From Parascedosporium putredinis (Eukaryota; Ascomycota; Sordariomycetes; Microascales; Microascaceae), in assembly GCA_949357655.1 (NCBI GenBank), contig CASHTG010000010.1:62001-126000 (forward strand): a DNA stretch of 64,000 nucleotides. The letters run 5' to 3'. A program made the position numbers and the translations under genes. Below the pieces are notes generated by a model. It was given only the letters and a program-made list of their open reading frames with translations. It was not told the DNA's origin and did no database searches. This document shows, one piece after another, positions 1 through 12,166 of the stretch (its first letter is position 1; each line of letters opens with the position of its first letter).

Positions 1-435
1 TTTGGCGATAATCCTGTTCACAAGCCTGTTGCTTGATTTTACACAAACATTTTTGGGTCGTTCCTGGTTTCTGACGTCACTCAAATCACCCATCAGGTCA
101 TGCCGAGTCACAAAATGATCCACTAGCTAGCCACCTCGCTTTTCCACATATTGCTAGTCACATAATAGTGTTGGCTTTGTTTATTGTCCTGGGAGAGTGT
201 GTTCGACCTACCTGACCTCCTCCTGATTCCCGGTGACTATCGTATAAAATCGAGCTTCAGGCCGATAATAAACAAGTACATCGCGTGTTCCCGTGTCTTG
301 ATAGCGGTCTTCTCCTCTACGTTTACCATCGGCTGCGGAAGCGATTCTCTAATGTTTGCATCTTTTTCCAACATCCGCGTCTCGATAAATCGTCATCAAT
401 TTGCGCAAAACTGGTGTCGATACTTCCACACGACG
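1..435. other. Upstream region of malic enzyme, no gene seen
   Basis: Left edge of the window. No reading frame with protein-like composition was seen. It probably holds the promoter and 5' leader of the malic enzyme that starts at 436. Confidence 0.5.
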
Positions 436-2667
436 ATGGCTGGTCAAACGAAATTCAAGCACCTGCCTAGGGCGCTGAATGGACCCGTCGGGTGTCCGTT
501 CGAGGTATGTCAATGTTCGGTCACGATCGGCCCCATCCGGAAATCTCGATGAAATGGTTAACGGGCTTTAAAGGGTCGACCTTTACTCCTAAACACGCAC
601 TACAACAAGGGTTCCGCCTTTCCCGAAGATGAGCGGGACAGGTTCAAGCTTCACGGCCTTCTGCCACCGGGAATACAGACGTTGGATGAGCAAGTTAAGC
701 GTGCCTATGAGCAGTACTCCAGTCGACCGGACGACTTGGCCAAGAATACTTTCATGGCGAGTATGAAGGCGCAAAACCAGGTTCTCTACTACAAGGTACG
801 AATGCCACGGCAAGATTGCACTGATCTCTTGCCTACACAAATCAAAATATCCAACTTGGCTTGCTAACGATTGCGAATTGCTAGTTGCTACAAACACACC
901 TGAAGGAGATGTTTAGTGTCATTTATACCCCCACCGAGGCCGATGCTATTCAAAACTATTCAAGAGTTTTCCGCAAGCCGGAGGGGTGTTACTTGAGTAT
1001 TGACCACCAGGATAGGATTGAGGAAAGCCTCGAGAACTTTTCCGACATAGATGAGATTGACTACGTCGTCGTGAGCGATGGCGAGCAGGTATATACATTT
1101 TTAACCACCATTGATCACGCGATAGACATTGACAAGAGGGGCTAGATTCTCGGAATCGGCGATCAAGGGGTGGGGGAATCCTAATATCATCTGCCAAGTT
1201 GGCCATTACGACAATTTGCGGCGGAATTCATCCTTGGCGACAAATCCCCATTGTGCTCGATTGTGGAACAAACGTTAGTAGGCCTCCAATCCAGAGTTTT
1301 CGTGTTGCCTCAGCATCAGGAGACTAAGTTTTGCTGACACGTTGTGTAGAATCAAGATTTGCTGGACAATGAGCTGTACCTAGGTGTACGCCGGGCGCGT
1401 GTTCGGGGCAAAGAGTACGACGAATTTGTGGACAGATTCATCCAAGCGACAAGGCGCAAGTTCCCGAAAGCCTATATTCACTTGTAAGTTCACTTCATGC
1501 AGCAATCTATGCGACCAGCTCTTGCATGATGTAAAGATATCACTAATACGGCACTATCGCAGTGAGGACTTTGGGCTACACAATGCCAAACGTATCCTAG
1601 ATCGATACGGCGACCAGTTTGCCTGCTTCAATGACGACATACAGGGCACGGGGTGCGTGACATTAGCCGCGATGATGACGGCTCTTCATGTCAACAAGGT
1701 CAAGATTGGCGAGGTCAGAGTCGTCTGTTTTGGCGCTGGCTCCGCTGGGACTGGGATTGCGGACCAAATCAGTGACGCGATCGCTACCATGTCTAAGAAG
1801 TCAAAGGAGGACGCCGTTCAGCAGATCTGGTAAGATGCAGATGGTGACACGTTTTATGAGGATATTGTAAGACTAATGGTTTCCTCACCGCGATTCCGGA
1901 GTTTAGGTGCGTCGATAAAGCTGGTCTGTTGCTCAAGTCGCAAGGAGACGAGCTCACGCCAGCTCAGGTGCCATTTGCGAGGAAGGATGGCGAATGGAGC
2001 GAGAGCGATGAGCGGGATCTCCTTGCCGTTGTTAAAAAGGTGAGGCCACACGTGCTGATTGGCACGTCGACGAAACCTGGCGCATTTACCGAGGAAATTG
2101 TGAGGGAAATGGCCAAGCACGTTGATCGGCCCGTCATATTCCCCTGAGCAACCCGACACGACTTCACGAGGCGAAACCTGAGGATCTCATAAAGTGGACG
2201 GACGGGAAAGCATTGGTCGCTACGGGAAGCCCCTTCCCCCGGTAGAGTATAAGGGCGTCTCGACCGAGATTGGTGAGTTGGCTTGTCTCCGCTTGTTACT
2301 GAAGCGTAATATGTGAATCTAGGCTAACACCGCTTCAGCTGAATGCAACAACTCTACCGTTTTCCCTGGCATCGGTCTCGGGGCTATTCTCGCGCGGACG
2401 AGTCGGGTCTCGACTAAGATGCTCGTGGCAGCATCCAAAGCGCTCGCGGCGGAGGCACCGGCCCTCGAGGATGACACGAAACCACTTTTGCCAGATGTAG
2501 AGCACGTACGGGAACTGAGTGTAAAGATTGCCAAGGCAGTCATTCAAAGTGCGGTGGAGGATGGCCTCGCCCAGGAGGAAGGAATCCCAAGTGACGGGGC
2601 GGAGCTGGAAGAGTGGATCAGGGTACAGATGTGGGATCCTGAGTATCGGCCGTTTGTCAAGGCCTAA
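436..2667 (+). CDS. NAD(P)-dependent malic enzyme, seven introns, three frameshifts
   Basis: Oxidatively decarboxylates malate to pyruvate, feeding NAD(P)H and pyruvate metabolism. The N-terminal malic domain is clear (LLPPGIQTLDEQV, IYTPTEADAIQNYS, ILGIGDQGVG), followed by the metal/substrate motif FNDDIQGTG and the Rossmann loop VCFGAGSAGTGIAD. Introns read as 505-609 (unusual AAG acceptor), 796-884, 1089-1145, 1274-1349, 1484-1562, 1830-1906 and 2273-2338. The ATG at 436 is the first in frame and lacks an obvious mitochondrial presequence, so a cytosolic form is likely. Three single-base losses break the frame: the G run 1172-1176, the C run 2141-2144 and the C run 2236-2240. Restoring one base at each gives about 561 residues, normal for the family. 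Cofactor preference (NAD or NADP) cannot be told from the sequence by eye. Confidence 0.93.
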
Positions 2668-2755
2668 ATGTTATGCATCTACTGAAGCTGAAAGCATTGG
2701 AAATCTATATCAAAGATGGTATTTGGTAGAAATGATGGTGCCCTTGGACAGAGTG

Positions 2756-4577
2756 TCACACCACCTGGGCACGCAGTGACACAAGTGTAGACTCAATAGT
2801 CTCTTTGGAAGCCCCATGATACCGGTCTGCAGCCTCCAGCACGCACAATTCAAGGACCACTTCAAGAAACCCGATACAGCTGTTGTAGATGCGATCCATC
2901 ATCTTAAAGGCGCGGTCAATGACATTTGGCCCTCTTGGTGTGCGGTCCTCGAGAAAATCCCAGACTCGGTGGTAAAAGAAGACCTGGATAACTGTGAACC
3001 ACACGGTGACGACAACCAAGACGACCCATATGGCGAGGCGGGCCGATAGCTTGTTGTCGCTGGTGCCCAAGGGTGGCACACGCACTCTTTGCTTGTTACA
3101 ACGATGCCTGTGAGAAAGAGCCCGATAGCGCCAGCGGTGACGAGCATGACGGCGTCCCCGGCAGTCGCCTTGCCGTAGACATGGGAAGTGGGAGATATCC
3201 TGAGAAAGTAGAGAATGAGGGTAGGGCCCAAGGCTATAATCAGCGCGAAGGGGTACGCGAGGGAGACTCTGAGTTGCCTGTCGCGTGAGGGTGTAAGGGT
3301 CAGACACTGATCTCTCTTTCAAGACTCGCGCATGCGCATGTGCGGGCGCATGGGTAACGGGGTAGTATACTTACCATTGGCCACCGAAATATTCGTCCAC
3401 GGTCCCATCACTACTGAGAAAAGTCGTGTATCTCCACACCTGAATTCCGACGTGTGCCGCAGCTGCCAAAAGACCCAGGCCAGCTAGGGCGAAGTGGAGG
3501 ACGTTGATCTGCGGTCCTGGCCAGAAGCCACCAGTAGCTGGCTTTGGCGTTACTGCATTGTCCTAGAGAAATGACGGGTAACATTAGTCTCTTTGGGGTA
3601 GTATAACCTACACGCAGCGAGGGGAGAAGGAGTTGCATACGGTTTTCTGCTCCACCTCTGAAATTGGGGTCTCCTCAGGGACGAGGTCGAGGGTGCCCTA
3701 TTGGAGTTTGTTAAACCCTGCTACACAGCTCAAGGCAAGAGGGGATAAAATGAAGGCATACGTCGTTCAGAAGAATGAAAGACCTTTTGGCAGGCTGCTG
3801 TAATGGGGCCTGCGGTTGGTCTAGGAAGTGTTCACGCGCGCTTTGCTCGTATCGACGCCGGCGAAGACCGTGCCGCTGTTGTGAAAATAACGAGGCCAGA
3901 GGTCCCCTCTCGCCAGAATCTTCCCTATCGACCATATCCGAGGAGGCGGCATCGTTATCGGCACTCACAAATGGTTTGTAGCGCTTGGGTAACCTGGTTG
4001 GGCAAGGAATATATAGCCTCAAGAGAGTCATAGTGACCATCACTGTAAACGCAAGGGAATGCAAGCCCAGCACCGCGTAATAACTTTGAAATATTCTCCT
4101 CTTGGATAACGACTGGTGCGAAGCCTGCTCCAGAACCGGAAATAAAAACCCTGAACAAATGATGCTAGTCGCGCAGAGCCCGATACTCAGCAGCGCGTGG
4201 GCCCAGCCACGCGTCGATCTCGTCAGGCCAGTGAGCGCATAGACCAGTAGTGGTGGGTTATCAACAGCTGGGAGTATGTTTCCCAGCACCGCCAAGAAGA
4301 AGGCGGCGTCTCTGGACCGAACGAAAGCGGTGGATGGCGACTCGCTTTTATAGAAGTCGAATACTGCCCACGTCGCGCTGATCGACAGGGCTAACCTTCC
4401 TATCGTGGCCCCCACGCAGAGGACGGTCAAAACCGGGAGCGTAGGGAAGAAAAGGGCCCAGGGAGTTTCAATCTGCGAACGGAGTTGCTGGGAGATGTCC
4501 TCGAGCCGACTTTTATTGACAACCCGGAAGAGTTCGGCGTCATGGCGCCGGGGATTCGGCGCCCCTTCGCCGTTCAT
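2756..4577 (-). CDS. Multi-pass integral membrane protein of unknown function, one frameshift
   Basis: I do not recognise the family. The gene reads right to left in four exons: 4577-3762; a short exon encoding GTLDLVPEETPISEVEQKT; one ending EYFGGQW; and a last exon to the TGA at 2756. About eight hydrophobic helices are visible, for example TLPVLTVLCVGATIGRLALS, LHSLAFTVMVTMTLL, LAYPFALIIALGPTLILYFL and LAIWVVLVVVTVWFTVIQVF. A charged cytosolic-type loop of about 90 residues lies between helix four and the second half. One base is missing in the A run (T run on the plus strand) at 3088-3090. With it restored, TSK continues into RVRVPPLGTSDNKLSARLAIW. A 41-bp intron could also explain the break but would be unusually short. 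Estimated length is about 520 residues. The HET gene lies divergently next door with about 360 bp between them. Confidence 0.75.
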
Positions 4578-4941
4578 GAGATGGGGCTTGATGGAAGGGA
4601 AATGTAGCTCGTCGGTAGGGGTCAGTCAGCACTCGGTACTGTCGGGGATGGGACCGGCTGAAGCGGCGAACATCGACGAGCTTTTCAAATTAAAGGAAGA
4701 GATGGTGTTGATGTTGAATCGTGTCGCGGACTCGTCGACATTGTTTCATGCTTCGCCACAACTCGAGCGCACACGTGACGTGAGATTGGTGAAATCGCGA
4801 GGTGCCCATCTTGATTTGCGACAGCGCGTGGCGATCTCAAACCCCTGTCAGCCCCGGTGCCAAATTCGGGAGCCCCGCAGTCATCGAAACTTCAAATGGG
4901 ATCTTTTTCAAGAGGCGAGCTTTCGTTCATGAACCCTAGAA

Positions 4942-7257
4942 ATGTCGCTATGTGATAACTGTCGCGCCTTCGATATCCAGGCTTTCAAGTCGGACGGCAC
5001 ACGAGAATACCGTGGCCGCGGTATTCCCTGCCACGCGGCGGTGCTGGGCGCCAACGCAGGCTGCAACTTTTGCATTTTGCTCGTTGATGCGTTTCTTGAC
5101 GAATATGAGAGCATGGCGTCGAAGCCACTCAACTCGTGGTTTGATTTGAGGGCAGTCGGGAAAGCCTTGGGGGACGACTGTGCTGAGGGCATGGGGCTTG
5201 AAGGCTTTGATATCGCGCTTGTTGATTTCCCGCTGGAAATTAACGGCGTGACCGACTACTTGGGGCAAAGAAGACTTTACTTCCATGTCGCTGCGGATCC
5301 AGGTACGGCGCTTTTCAACCGTCTCTGGGCGTGATTTGTGACAGGGCTTGGGTGTGAGCCACATGGATCTCGTCTAGCCTGGTTTTAACTTCATCTTCTA
5401 GGTTCTGCCGCCCAAACTAGTGGGGATGTGATTGGGCCCATTCCCCAAGACGACCCGCTCAGCGAAGCATCGTTGGAGTATCTGCGATCTTGGCTCAACA
5501 GGTGCACCGAGACTCACAAAGCGTGCGCCCGTTCGATCTCCGGCGCCATCCTCAACAGCCGCGACGCCCCGTTGCCGACGCGATGCCTGTTGATCGATGG
5601 CGTGGATCAGTCTGGGGACCTTCGGTACCGGCTTGAGGAAACGCTCGGAAAAACTGGGTGTTATCTGACCTTGAGCCACAGGTGGAATGATGACACGGAG
5701 ACTTCCAAAACGACGTGGAAAAACTACGCTCGCCGCAAAGAGGGCAAAGATTTGAACCTGCCGCCGCTGTTTAGGGACACTATCCTCCTGGCGCATAAAC
5801 TCGGCATTCCCTACGTTTGGATTGACTCGGTCTGCATCGTACAGGACGGTGATGACTGGGTGACGGAATCCCTCAAGATGGCCGACTATTACCAGAATTC
5901 TCTTCTTACCGTCGCTGCCGCCCTGGAAGACAGCTCACAGCACGGTTTGGCTCTTTCCAAGCTACCTAGCGAAAGGATGCCACAGCTGGCCCGGCTACCC
6001 TACCGTGAAAAGAGCGGCCGCCAGCGCGGTTACATGTACGTCTACAAGTCGTCTACGGCAGTGCCGGAATCCTACAAGCAGCTGCTCACCAGCTCCGACC
6101 TGCTCACGCGAGGATGGGTTTTCCAAGAGTGGTCGTTGAGCCGGCGGATAGCGTGCTTTGCATCCCATACTTCGGGCTACCGCTTGTTCGTGCACTGCCA
6201 GTCCGAGATGCCCCGGAATGAGTGTGGGGATTCCGTCGCAAGCCGGAGGAACGATCTAAACTGGGGCCAGACGCTCGCATTTGCGGCCAACTCCCCGCTT
6301 GTCCCTTGGCTTCAGTGGCAGATGGCCGTGGAGCGGTTTTCCGCCGCGGCTCTCACCAAGCCTGACAAGGACCGCACCATTGCGCTGGCGGGCGTGGCGA
6401 AGGAGTGTCGAGAGGTGATTCGGATTCTCGCTCAAGGCGGAGCATACGCCAACGAGCGTGCGGACGTCACCCCGACCAGGCGACTTAGTCCCGACGACCA
6501 CTTTGTCCATGCCTATGTGGCGGGACTTTGGGTGAGGAACCTTCATAGCGATCTTTTGTGGAGGCAGAGCTGTGATCGGTCTACGGTGCGTTCGAGGATA
6601 GTGGGGTTTCCGACGTGGTCCTGGGCTTCCATCCTTGTGCCCGTGATTTGGGCTCTGGACGATGATAAACGATCTCTACAATCCAGCAAGTTCATGGGAA
6701 TAACCACCGAAGACGGAACCTATCATGATGTCAACTTGTGCGAGAGCATGGAAGCCGACAAAGTCTCGGGGCTTGAGCCTCATCCGTCGCGTGCTTTTGA
6801 TGTCGACTGCATGCACGGCATCCTTCACTTCAGTGGAAAGCTCGTCCCCGTGGGTATCTTGGGGGAGGTCACCAGGGATGAGTGGAAGCAAAGATTCAAC
6901 GCTAAACTTCCGGGGCTGAATGTTTCAGTATTTTCCGACTGGAGAAATCTTTTCAAGATGCAGCTGCCGTCGCACAGTCCGGTCATTTGCGGCTGGGGGT
7001 CCCTGGAGCACCCCGAGTTCCAGGAATATGGGTCGGACTCCTCGGATGACGACACAAGGACCATATACGCCTTTCCTTTGACTCAAGGAGAAACGTCCTC
7101 TTCAGACCTCGGCATGACTTTCGACGTTTTCTGGAGTGTCTTATACTTGAGAAAGGTGAGGGACCAGTTTGAGAGGGTGGGCATGGGCTGCATCTTTGGG
7201 CCAGACGTTGTCAGGGCGCTCAAGGCGGCAGAAGAACGAAGCATCGTGCTTTGTTGA
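4942..7257 (+). CDS. HET-domain protein (heterokaryon-incompatibility type)
   Basis: A 738-residue protein from two exons; the intron is 5303-5401 (GT-AG). The N-terminal 120 residues carry a C-X2-C...C-X2-C pattern (LCDNCRAF, GCNFCILLV) that is common ahead of HET domains. The HET domain (PF06985) starts near residue 205, with CYLTLSHRWNDD, then IPYVWIDSVCIVQDGDDW, MADYYQNSLLTVAAALED and later LTRGWVFQEWSLSRRI. These match the three conserved HET blocks. Such proteins trigger cell death after fusion of unlike strains or act in fungal innate immunity. What this one recognises is unknown: no NACHT, ankyrin or WD repeats follow, and the C-terminal 300 residues have no recognised domain. The frame is fully intact, unlike most neighbours. 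Confidence 0.93.
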
Positions 7258-7797
7258 GGTAGGCTTGAGAGACGGATGGGGTCAGGGAATTCATTAGGTA
7301 TTGATAGCTATTCTAAATTTTTCGGTTGAAAGTATCCATCAATTTCTTGTGAGGGCGCACCTTTCGTATTGGAGGCTCTAGCAGCAGTGACTTGGGAACT
7401 GTGGTACGATGTGCAACGGAAGAGTACATTAGCGCTTGTCTAGCGCTGCCCACCATCATCATAATCAAGCCCTGGCTCTCTCGCGCAGTCGGAAAACCCA
7501 TTCGTTCTCTGGACCACCCCATTTATACCGATCGGTTATTTGCCGTCCATTGGGGCCAGTGGCACGTGTCGTAAACACTCTGGTCCATCACACGACGCGT
7601 TAATAATAGTTGGGAATCCTTTCACATTGGGAATTAGGAGGTCTACGTACGGGGAGCCGTCGATGTACTTTACTTTCTAAAACTGGACCGGGACCGAGGA
7701 AGGCGGAAGTCGGCCGTGAACATTAAAGTCGCAAATGATCCATGTGACTGAACGCTCCTCGCTGTCGAAGTCTCCGGGTAGGTGTATATAGTCAGTA
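7258..7797. other. Intergenic, nothing recognised
   Basis: Between the HET gene and a doubtful small reverse gene. Only short frames without coding character are present. Confidence 0.4.
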
Positions 7798-8094
7798 TCA
7801 ACTAAAGGCCCTCATGAGGCCCGAAATGCGTTGGGCGAAGTCGTTAGCGATCCGTGCTGCTCTACCAGAAGGCTCCGTGGGTATATTGGTAGTAATAAAA
7901 CGTATGGCAACACGCAGCTCATCATCCAGGTTTGTCGCGGCATCTTCAAGTTTGTCCATAATCTCCGAACCGTTGATCTTTGAGAGGTCACGGATTATTC
8001 TTTGGCAAGCGGAGTTTCCATGCAGGGAGAGAGATGGCCAGAAAAGCCGTTCATGAGGAGCTATGCGCACAGGCCATTCCACGGATCTCTTCAC
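7798..8094 (-). CDS. Possible small hypothetical protein (98 aa)
   Basis: A short intact frame with an amphipathic, helix-like composition (DKLEDAATNLDDELRVAIRF, ARIANDFAQRISGLMRAF). I recognise no domain, signal peptide or membrane helix. The composition is more protein-like than the surrounding frames, but nothing else supports it. It could be the remnant of a larger gene, or a chance frame. Confidence 0.25.
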   Translation of the reverse strand: MKRSVEWPVRIAPHERLFWPSLSLHGNSACQRIIRDLSKINGSEIMDKLEDAATNLDDELRVAIRFITTNIPTEPSGRAARIANDFAQRISGLMRAFS

Positions 8095-8297
8095 TGTGCT
8101 GCTAGTCGCCGTCGAATTATTGGTTGCTCTACCAGCCAGTTACGCTTCACGAACAAAAACTTCGAAATGTCTGCAAGGGCCAGGAAGAATGGGTTGGGCT
8201 AGAGTACTTTACTTGTAAGAAGAAATAGTAGGTCTTAGACGGAGGCAGGAAACAACGTTACGTCGCCAATTAACAATATTGATACTCGTTGCCATTT

Positions 8298-9737
8298 CTA
8301 TTCTAAGAAGAATGTTGCGCTCTCTGGATTACTGTCCACCTCGGAAACTGCCAATTTACCCCCGTCATTAATGCTAAGGAAATGCTCAGACGAGTTTACC
8401 AGTTCGAACGAAACACCAGATTCATCCGAGAGTCCTTGACGCTGGTAGAACGAAGAGGCTTTGGAGAAGGCATCGGATTTATCATCCTCGCCAAGTTTGA
8501 CCTCGGTTCCAGAATAAGAGATGAATAACCCAGGAGAGGAGGCAGATTCAAGGCTTAGAGTACCATCCCCAGCTAGGCCTGGAGTGACTATGCGAAACTG
8601 CGATGCCTCAACGCTCGGCAAAGCTAACCCCACAAGAGCATCATCTTGGGCCGTCACGAAGAGGCCAGACGCGGAAGCTACTTTTAGTCTTACAGGCGTG
8701 TTGCCGTCAGCCACAGGAATACCAAAGTCAGGTGTTCCATCAGCCTTCCAATAGACCTTCTGCACCCTGGTGCGCCTGTTCGGGTCGTTCAATGGATCGC
8801 CCTTGATATCACGATACCCGCGGTCATGGAATACGAGCAGGTCACTCATGCCATCCTCTGAGACGGTGAAGCAGCTGTGGCCCGGTCCCCACTGGCTCGT
8901 GGGAGCATTGCTCTTGAAAACTGGCTCCTTGGCCTTGCTCCATGACGAAGGATCCATGAGATCGGAACCTTCGGACGCTGTCAATAAGCCCATGCAGTAA
9001 TTGTAATCTGTTGCGCTCGCCGAATATGTCATGAAAATTGTACCGTTTCTCTGAATGACGTACGGGCCTTCGTTGACATTGTGGCCGATACGCTCCCAGG
9101 GCAAGTCGGGGCGGGAGATGGCGAGGGCGGGGCCCCGAATCGTCCACGGGTTCTCCAAAGGCGCCAGCAATAAGCTAGTGCCCTCCTTGGCCCACGTAGG
9201 ATCCAGCTGCGCCCAAACGAGGTAGCGCGTGCCGTTGGCGACAAACGTAGAAGCGTCGAGAGAAAAGGTGTCCCAGTTGGTTTTGATGATGCCCTTCTCT
9301 ACCCACGTCGCCGTTAAAGGGTCGTCACCCGTCCCTTCGAGGACAAAGGCTCGGATGCGCCACTCGCCTGAGACGCCGAGCGCCACGTAAATGTACCATT
9401 TACCGTCAATGCGGTGCAATTCAGGCGCCCACACTTGTCCGCTCCCAGTGCCCGAGCCGGCTGGTTTTCTGGTCCATATCGTCGTTTCCGGGGCGTCGGC
9501 AAGCCCTTGGATGGTTTCCGATTTGCGGAGGATGATGCGGTCGTATGCTGGGACGGTGGCGGTGAAATAATACCAACCGTCGTCGTGCTTGAGAATATGG
9601 GGATCGGCTCGCTGCTCAATGAGAGTGTTGGTGTAGCTGACGGCCGGTGAGCATGTCGCCGTGGAGGAATATAAAGAAACCATTGCGAGAGCTAGGACGA
9701 GGATGGAAGAGATGAAGTCGCGCAGCTGGCGCCCCAT
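8298..9737 (-). CDS. Secreted GH43 alpha-L-arabinofuranosidase with C-terminal AbfB-like (CBM42) module
   Basis: An intronless 479-residue enzyme that should release arabinose from arabinan or arabinoxylan side chains outside the cell. Residues 1 to about 30 form a signal peptide (hydrophobic core ISSILVLALAMVSLYSS). The GH43 five-bladed propeller has the expected acids: Asp45 (general base, in RADPHI), Asp161 (pKa modulator, in SLDASTF) and Glu223 (general acid, in NEGPYV). From about residue 345 the pattern LKVASASGLFVTAQD...SLESASSPGLFISYSG...FELVNSSEHFLSINDG repeats three times, as in the AbfB beta-trefoil that binds arabinofuranose. This architecture resembles GH43 subfamily 26 exo-1,5-arabinofuranosidases; the subfamily is an inference. 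The window also holds a GH62 enzyme of related specificity. The frame is intact. Confidence 0.92.
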   Translation of the reverse strand: MGRQLRDFISSILVLALAMVSLYSSTATCSPAVSYTNTLIEQRADPHILKHDDGWYYFTATVPAYDRIILRKSETIQGLADAPETTIWTRKPAGSGTGSGQVWAPELHRIDGKWYIYVALGVSGEWRIRAFVLEGTGDDPLTATWVEKGIIKTNWDTFSLDASTFVANGTRYLVWAQLDPTWAKEGTSLLLAPLENPWTIRGPALAISRPDLPWERIGHNVNEGPYVIQRNGTIFMTYSASATDYNYCMGLLTASEGSDLMDPSSWSKAKEPVFKSNAPTSQWGPGHSCFTVSEDGMSDLLVFHDRGYRDIKGDPLNDPNRRTRVQKVYWKADGTPDFGIPVADGNTPVRLKVASASGLFVTAQDDALVGLALPSVEASQFRIVTPGLAGDGTLSLESASSPGLFISYSGTEVKLGEDDKSDAFSKASSFYQRQGLSDESGVSFELVNSSEHFLSINDGGKLAVSEVDSNPESATFFLE

Positions 9738-10516
9738 CTTGGAGAGCTGCCTTTGAGGAATAAATCTACTCGCAGTTGGTGGCGGGGCTTTTCACGGTGC
9801 CCTACTAGCTCTTCGATGAGGTGAGCTAGTCCATGAATCCCACCATCCAGAGATGCATTCGCTCCCTTGAGTCCCTAGAACCAGCGCCGCTGATACAGAG
9901 CAGGGGGATTTTCGGTGGCTCTTGTACTTTGGCTTCTGTCCTGATTTCTATAATTGGTGCGCGAGCACCCAATTTTGGTTTAGTGGGCGAATCAATTGAT
10001 CAAATGAGACCCTGCTTCCACCACGATTCGGACTTTAAGCGCACAAATAGGAGGGGCCGCATCCACCATTTTTTGCCGAGATCAGTGGCCAAGCCGGGAA
10101 TGTTTTTCTAGTTGGCTTCTCCAACGACATGTGTGGAAAGCTGGCCACGGCTACGGCGCCTGAAAGGGTACATGCATGCCCAGAACATTGAAGATATGGA
10201 ATGTAACAGGATTGGGACGGGAACGTGTGGGGAAGGTAATTGCCGCAACTGGAACCAGCCATGGTTGGCATTCAACATAGGCTAGTACGGGCGTGCTGTT
10301 TTTGACTGGGAAAGTCGCTTGCGCATGTTCAAGAATCAATTACACACATTCTCATGGAATGAATTTATAGATCCATAGGACGAGTGTCCTCTATGGAATG
10401 TAACGAAATAAACAATAGCCTTTGTCGGACGTTTTCCAGACAATGGGTCTTTGGTTCCCACAGCATCGCTAGTACATGACTGTCTTATAAGCTCATTTCA
10501 AGCGTCCACGGTCGAT
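9738..10516. other. Intergenic between GH43 and FKBP genes
   Basis: Contains the upstream region of the GH43 gene and the 3' flank of the FKBP gene. No coding frame is supported. Confidence 0.45.
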
Positions 10517-11235
10517 TTACTCGTCCGAAGCCTCTTCCTCCTCGATGATCTCCATCAGCTCGGTCTCGAAAACTATGGCAACGGGGTATTGATTAGTATC
10601 TTGCTGTTCTTGCGCTGCACACACGCCAGACCGTGGTTGAAATGTCCACTTACCAAGGGTTGAGCCTGCCGGGATGGGACCGACCGCCTCGTTTCCGTAC
10701 GCAAGTCCGGGTCCGATGGTCAAAATCCTGGAGAGATTGATGGCTATTAGCACCCAGTTGCCCGTTACTTGGGGAATGATGTATCCCAAGGTTGTCTGTC
10801 GTACCTTTGCTCGCCCACGCACATATCCAGAAGTCCAAGGTCCCATCTGTGTCCGCCGGACGCAGTTAGTACATAGTTCTTCGCACGCGGCAACATGAAA
10901 AGAACGTGATCAAATCATACCCTCGGATAACCATGCCGATGCCTAGCGGGAAGGTAAAAGGACTTGAACCATCTTCCGAGTAGCCTATGAAAATCCATCG
11001 TTAGTCGACGCGCTCTTGTTGCTAGCCTCTGGACGCCGGAATTCGGCAACCACGTACTGGAATCGAACGGGGTTCCATCCGTCAAAGTGCCGTTGTAGTT
11101 GACGGCGATGTTGTCGCCGACCTTGGTTTTCTTCGCGCAGCTCAATCGGTTAACGATGTCGATCTTGAGAGAATCCTGGGCGGCAACAATGGGGGCCAAG
11201 GCGATGCCTAGCGGTAGGAGAAGGTCGAAACGCAT
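10517..11235 (-). CDS. ER-type FKBP peptidyl-prolyl cis-trans isomerase (FKBP2-like)
   Basis: Catalyses prolyl isomerisation in the secretory pathway. About 138 residues in five exons. The signal peptide MRFDLLLPLGIALAPIVAAQ is followed by the FKBP fold: VNYNGTLTDGTPFDSS, YSEDGSSPFTFPLGIGMVIRG, WDLGLLDMCVGEQR, ILTIGPGLAYGNEAVGPIPAGSTL and VFETELMEI. Drug-binding and active-site positions (Tyr and Asp of the first motif, the Val-Ile before the central Trp, and the Tyr of GLAYG) are present. Splice junctions keep the frame in every exon, for example GT at the end of VIRG and an acceptor before WDLG. The tail EEEEASDE is acidic but is not an HDEL-type retrieval signal, so ER retention is not assured. 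No frameshift is needed. Confidence 0.92.
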
Positions 11236-12166
11236 CGTGAAAGGAGTGTAAAAATCGCTGATGCCAAGATGGTGATATGCGAAAGAACGAAAAAGAAAAA
11301 GAAAATACAGAACAAAAAAGAAGCTTCACTTGGCGACCTTGGCGACCTTGGCAGCCCAGCACTCTCCCGTGTAGGGCCAGGCCAAGATCACCACATTAGC
11401 AAAGCAGAGGTGTGGGGGAGGGCGGGATCAGCCACATTCAGCCTGAACGCGCTGAACACTGTAAGTAAGGGACGGTTCGACGCCAGCTAAGCCCGCTTTA
11501 AATATAGCGGTGATCTCTCTGAGCATCCTGGCGCCATCTATCGATAATCTACAACAAAAAGAGGGGGATTGATTGATCGGGAGAACAAATTGGGACTCCA
11601 GGCCCGAGAGAGATCAATTGGGTCGTGTCTTCCACACGTGTAATCCTTTGAACGGCAGTCGAATATTCGGCAACCTCTTTGCAAGAGTCACCCTCCCCTT
11701 AACCTTCATTGATCATTCCACCATGCTATCGTCGAGGCCTTCGCCGACTGATAAGGCCCGGTTGCAATGACCGCGCAACAGGCCAATTGGGGGAAATCAC
11801 GCAAGAGAGTCATGAATATATCCGTATCGCATAACCTCTCTACGTCGGTAGATGCAGCAATATTTCCCGAGGCTTCTTTATCTCTTCTTTTGCCAAAGTG
11901 CACTCTATACTAAACGCCATGCGACCCACTCGGCAGACGAGTGGTCGGTGACACACCCTCCATTAAGCAGGCAGGTAGGTGATCAAAATGACCTTGTTTG
12001 ATCCAATAGATGAATAGAATAGGCTTCCCCAGATTCGAGAGCTCGGGTATTCTTCATTTGATCCATCGACTAGCTACTACCATGACCTTCAAGTTTCGGG
12101 CAGTCGGCCGAATCAACGTGACAGACGAGTATCAAGCTGACACGACGCCGTACCAAACAAGCCCCA
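11236..12166. other. Intergenic between FKBP and chromate transporter genes
   Basis: About 930 bp holding the FKBP promoter side and the 3' flank of the transporter. An A-rich stretch around 11278-11310 is low complexity. No gene is supported. Confidence 0.45.

Noticed and set aside
3040..3095. Explaining the frame break in the membrane-protein gene by an intron
   Set aside because: The only GT...AG pair would be 41 bp, shorter than the other introns here, and a one-base loss in the adjacent A run restores a good sequence as at many other sites in the window.
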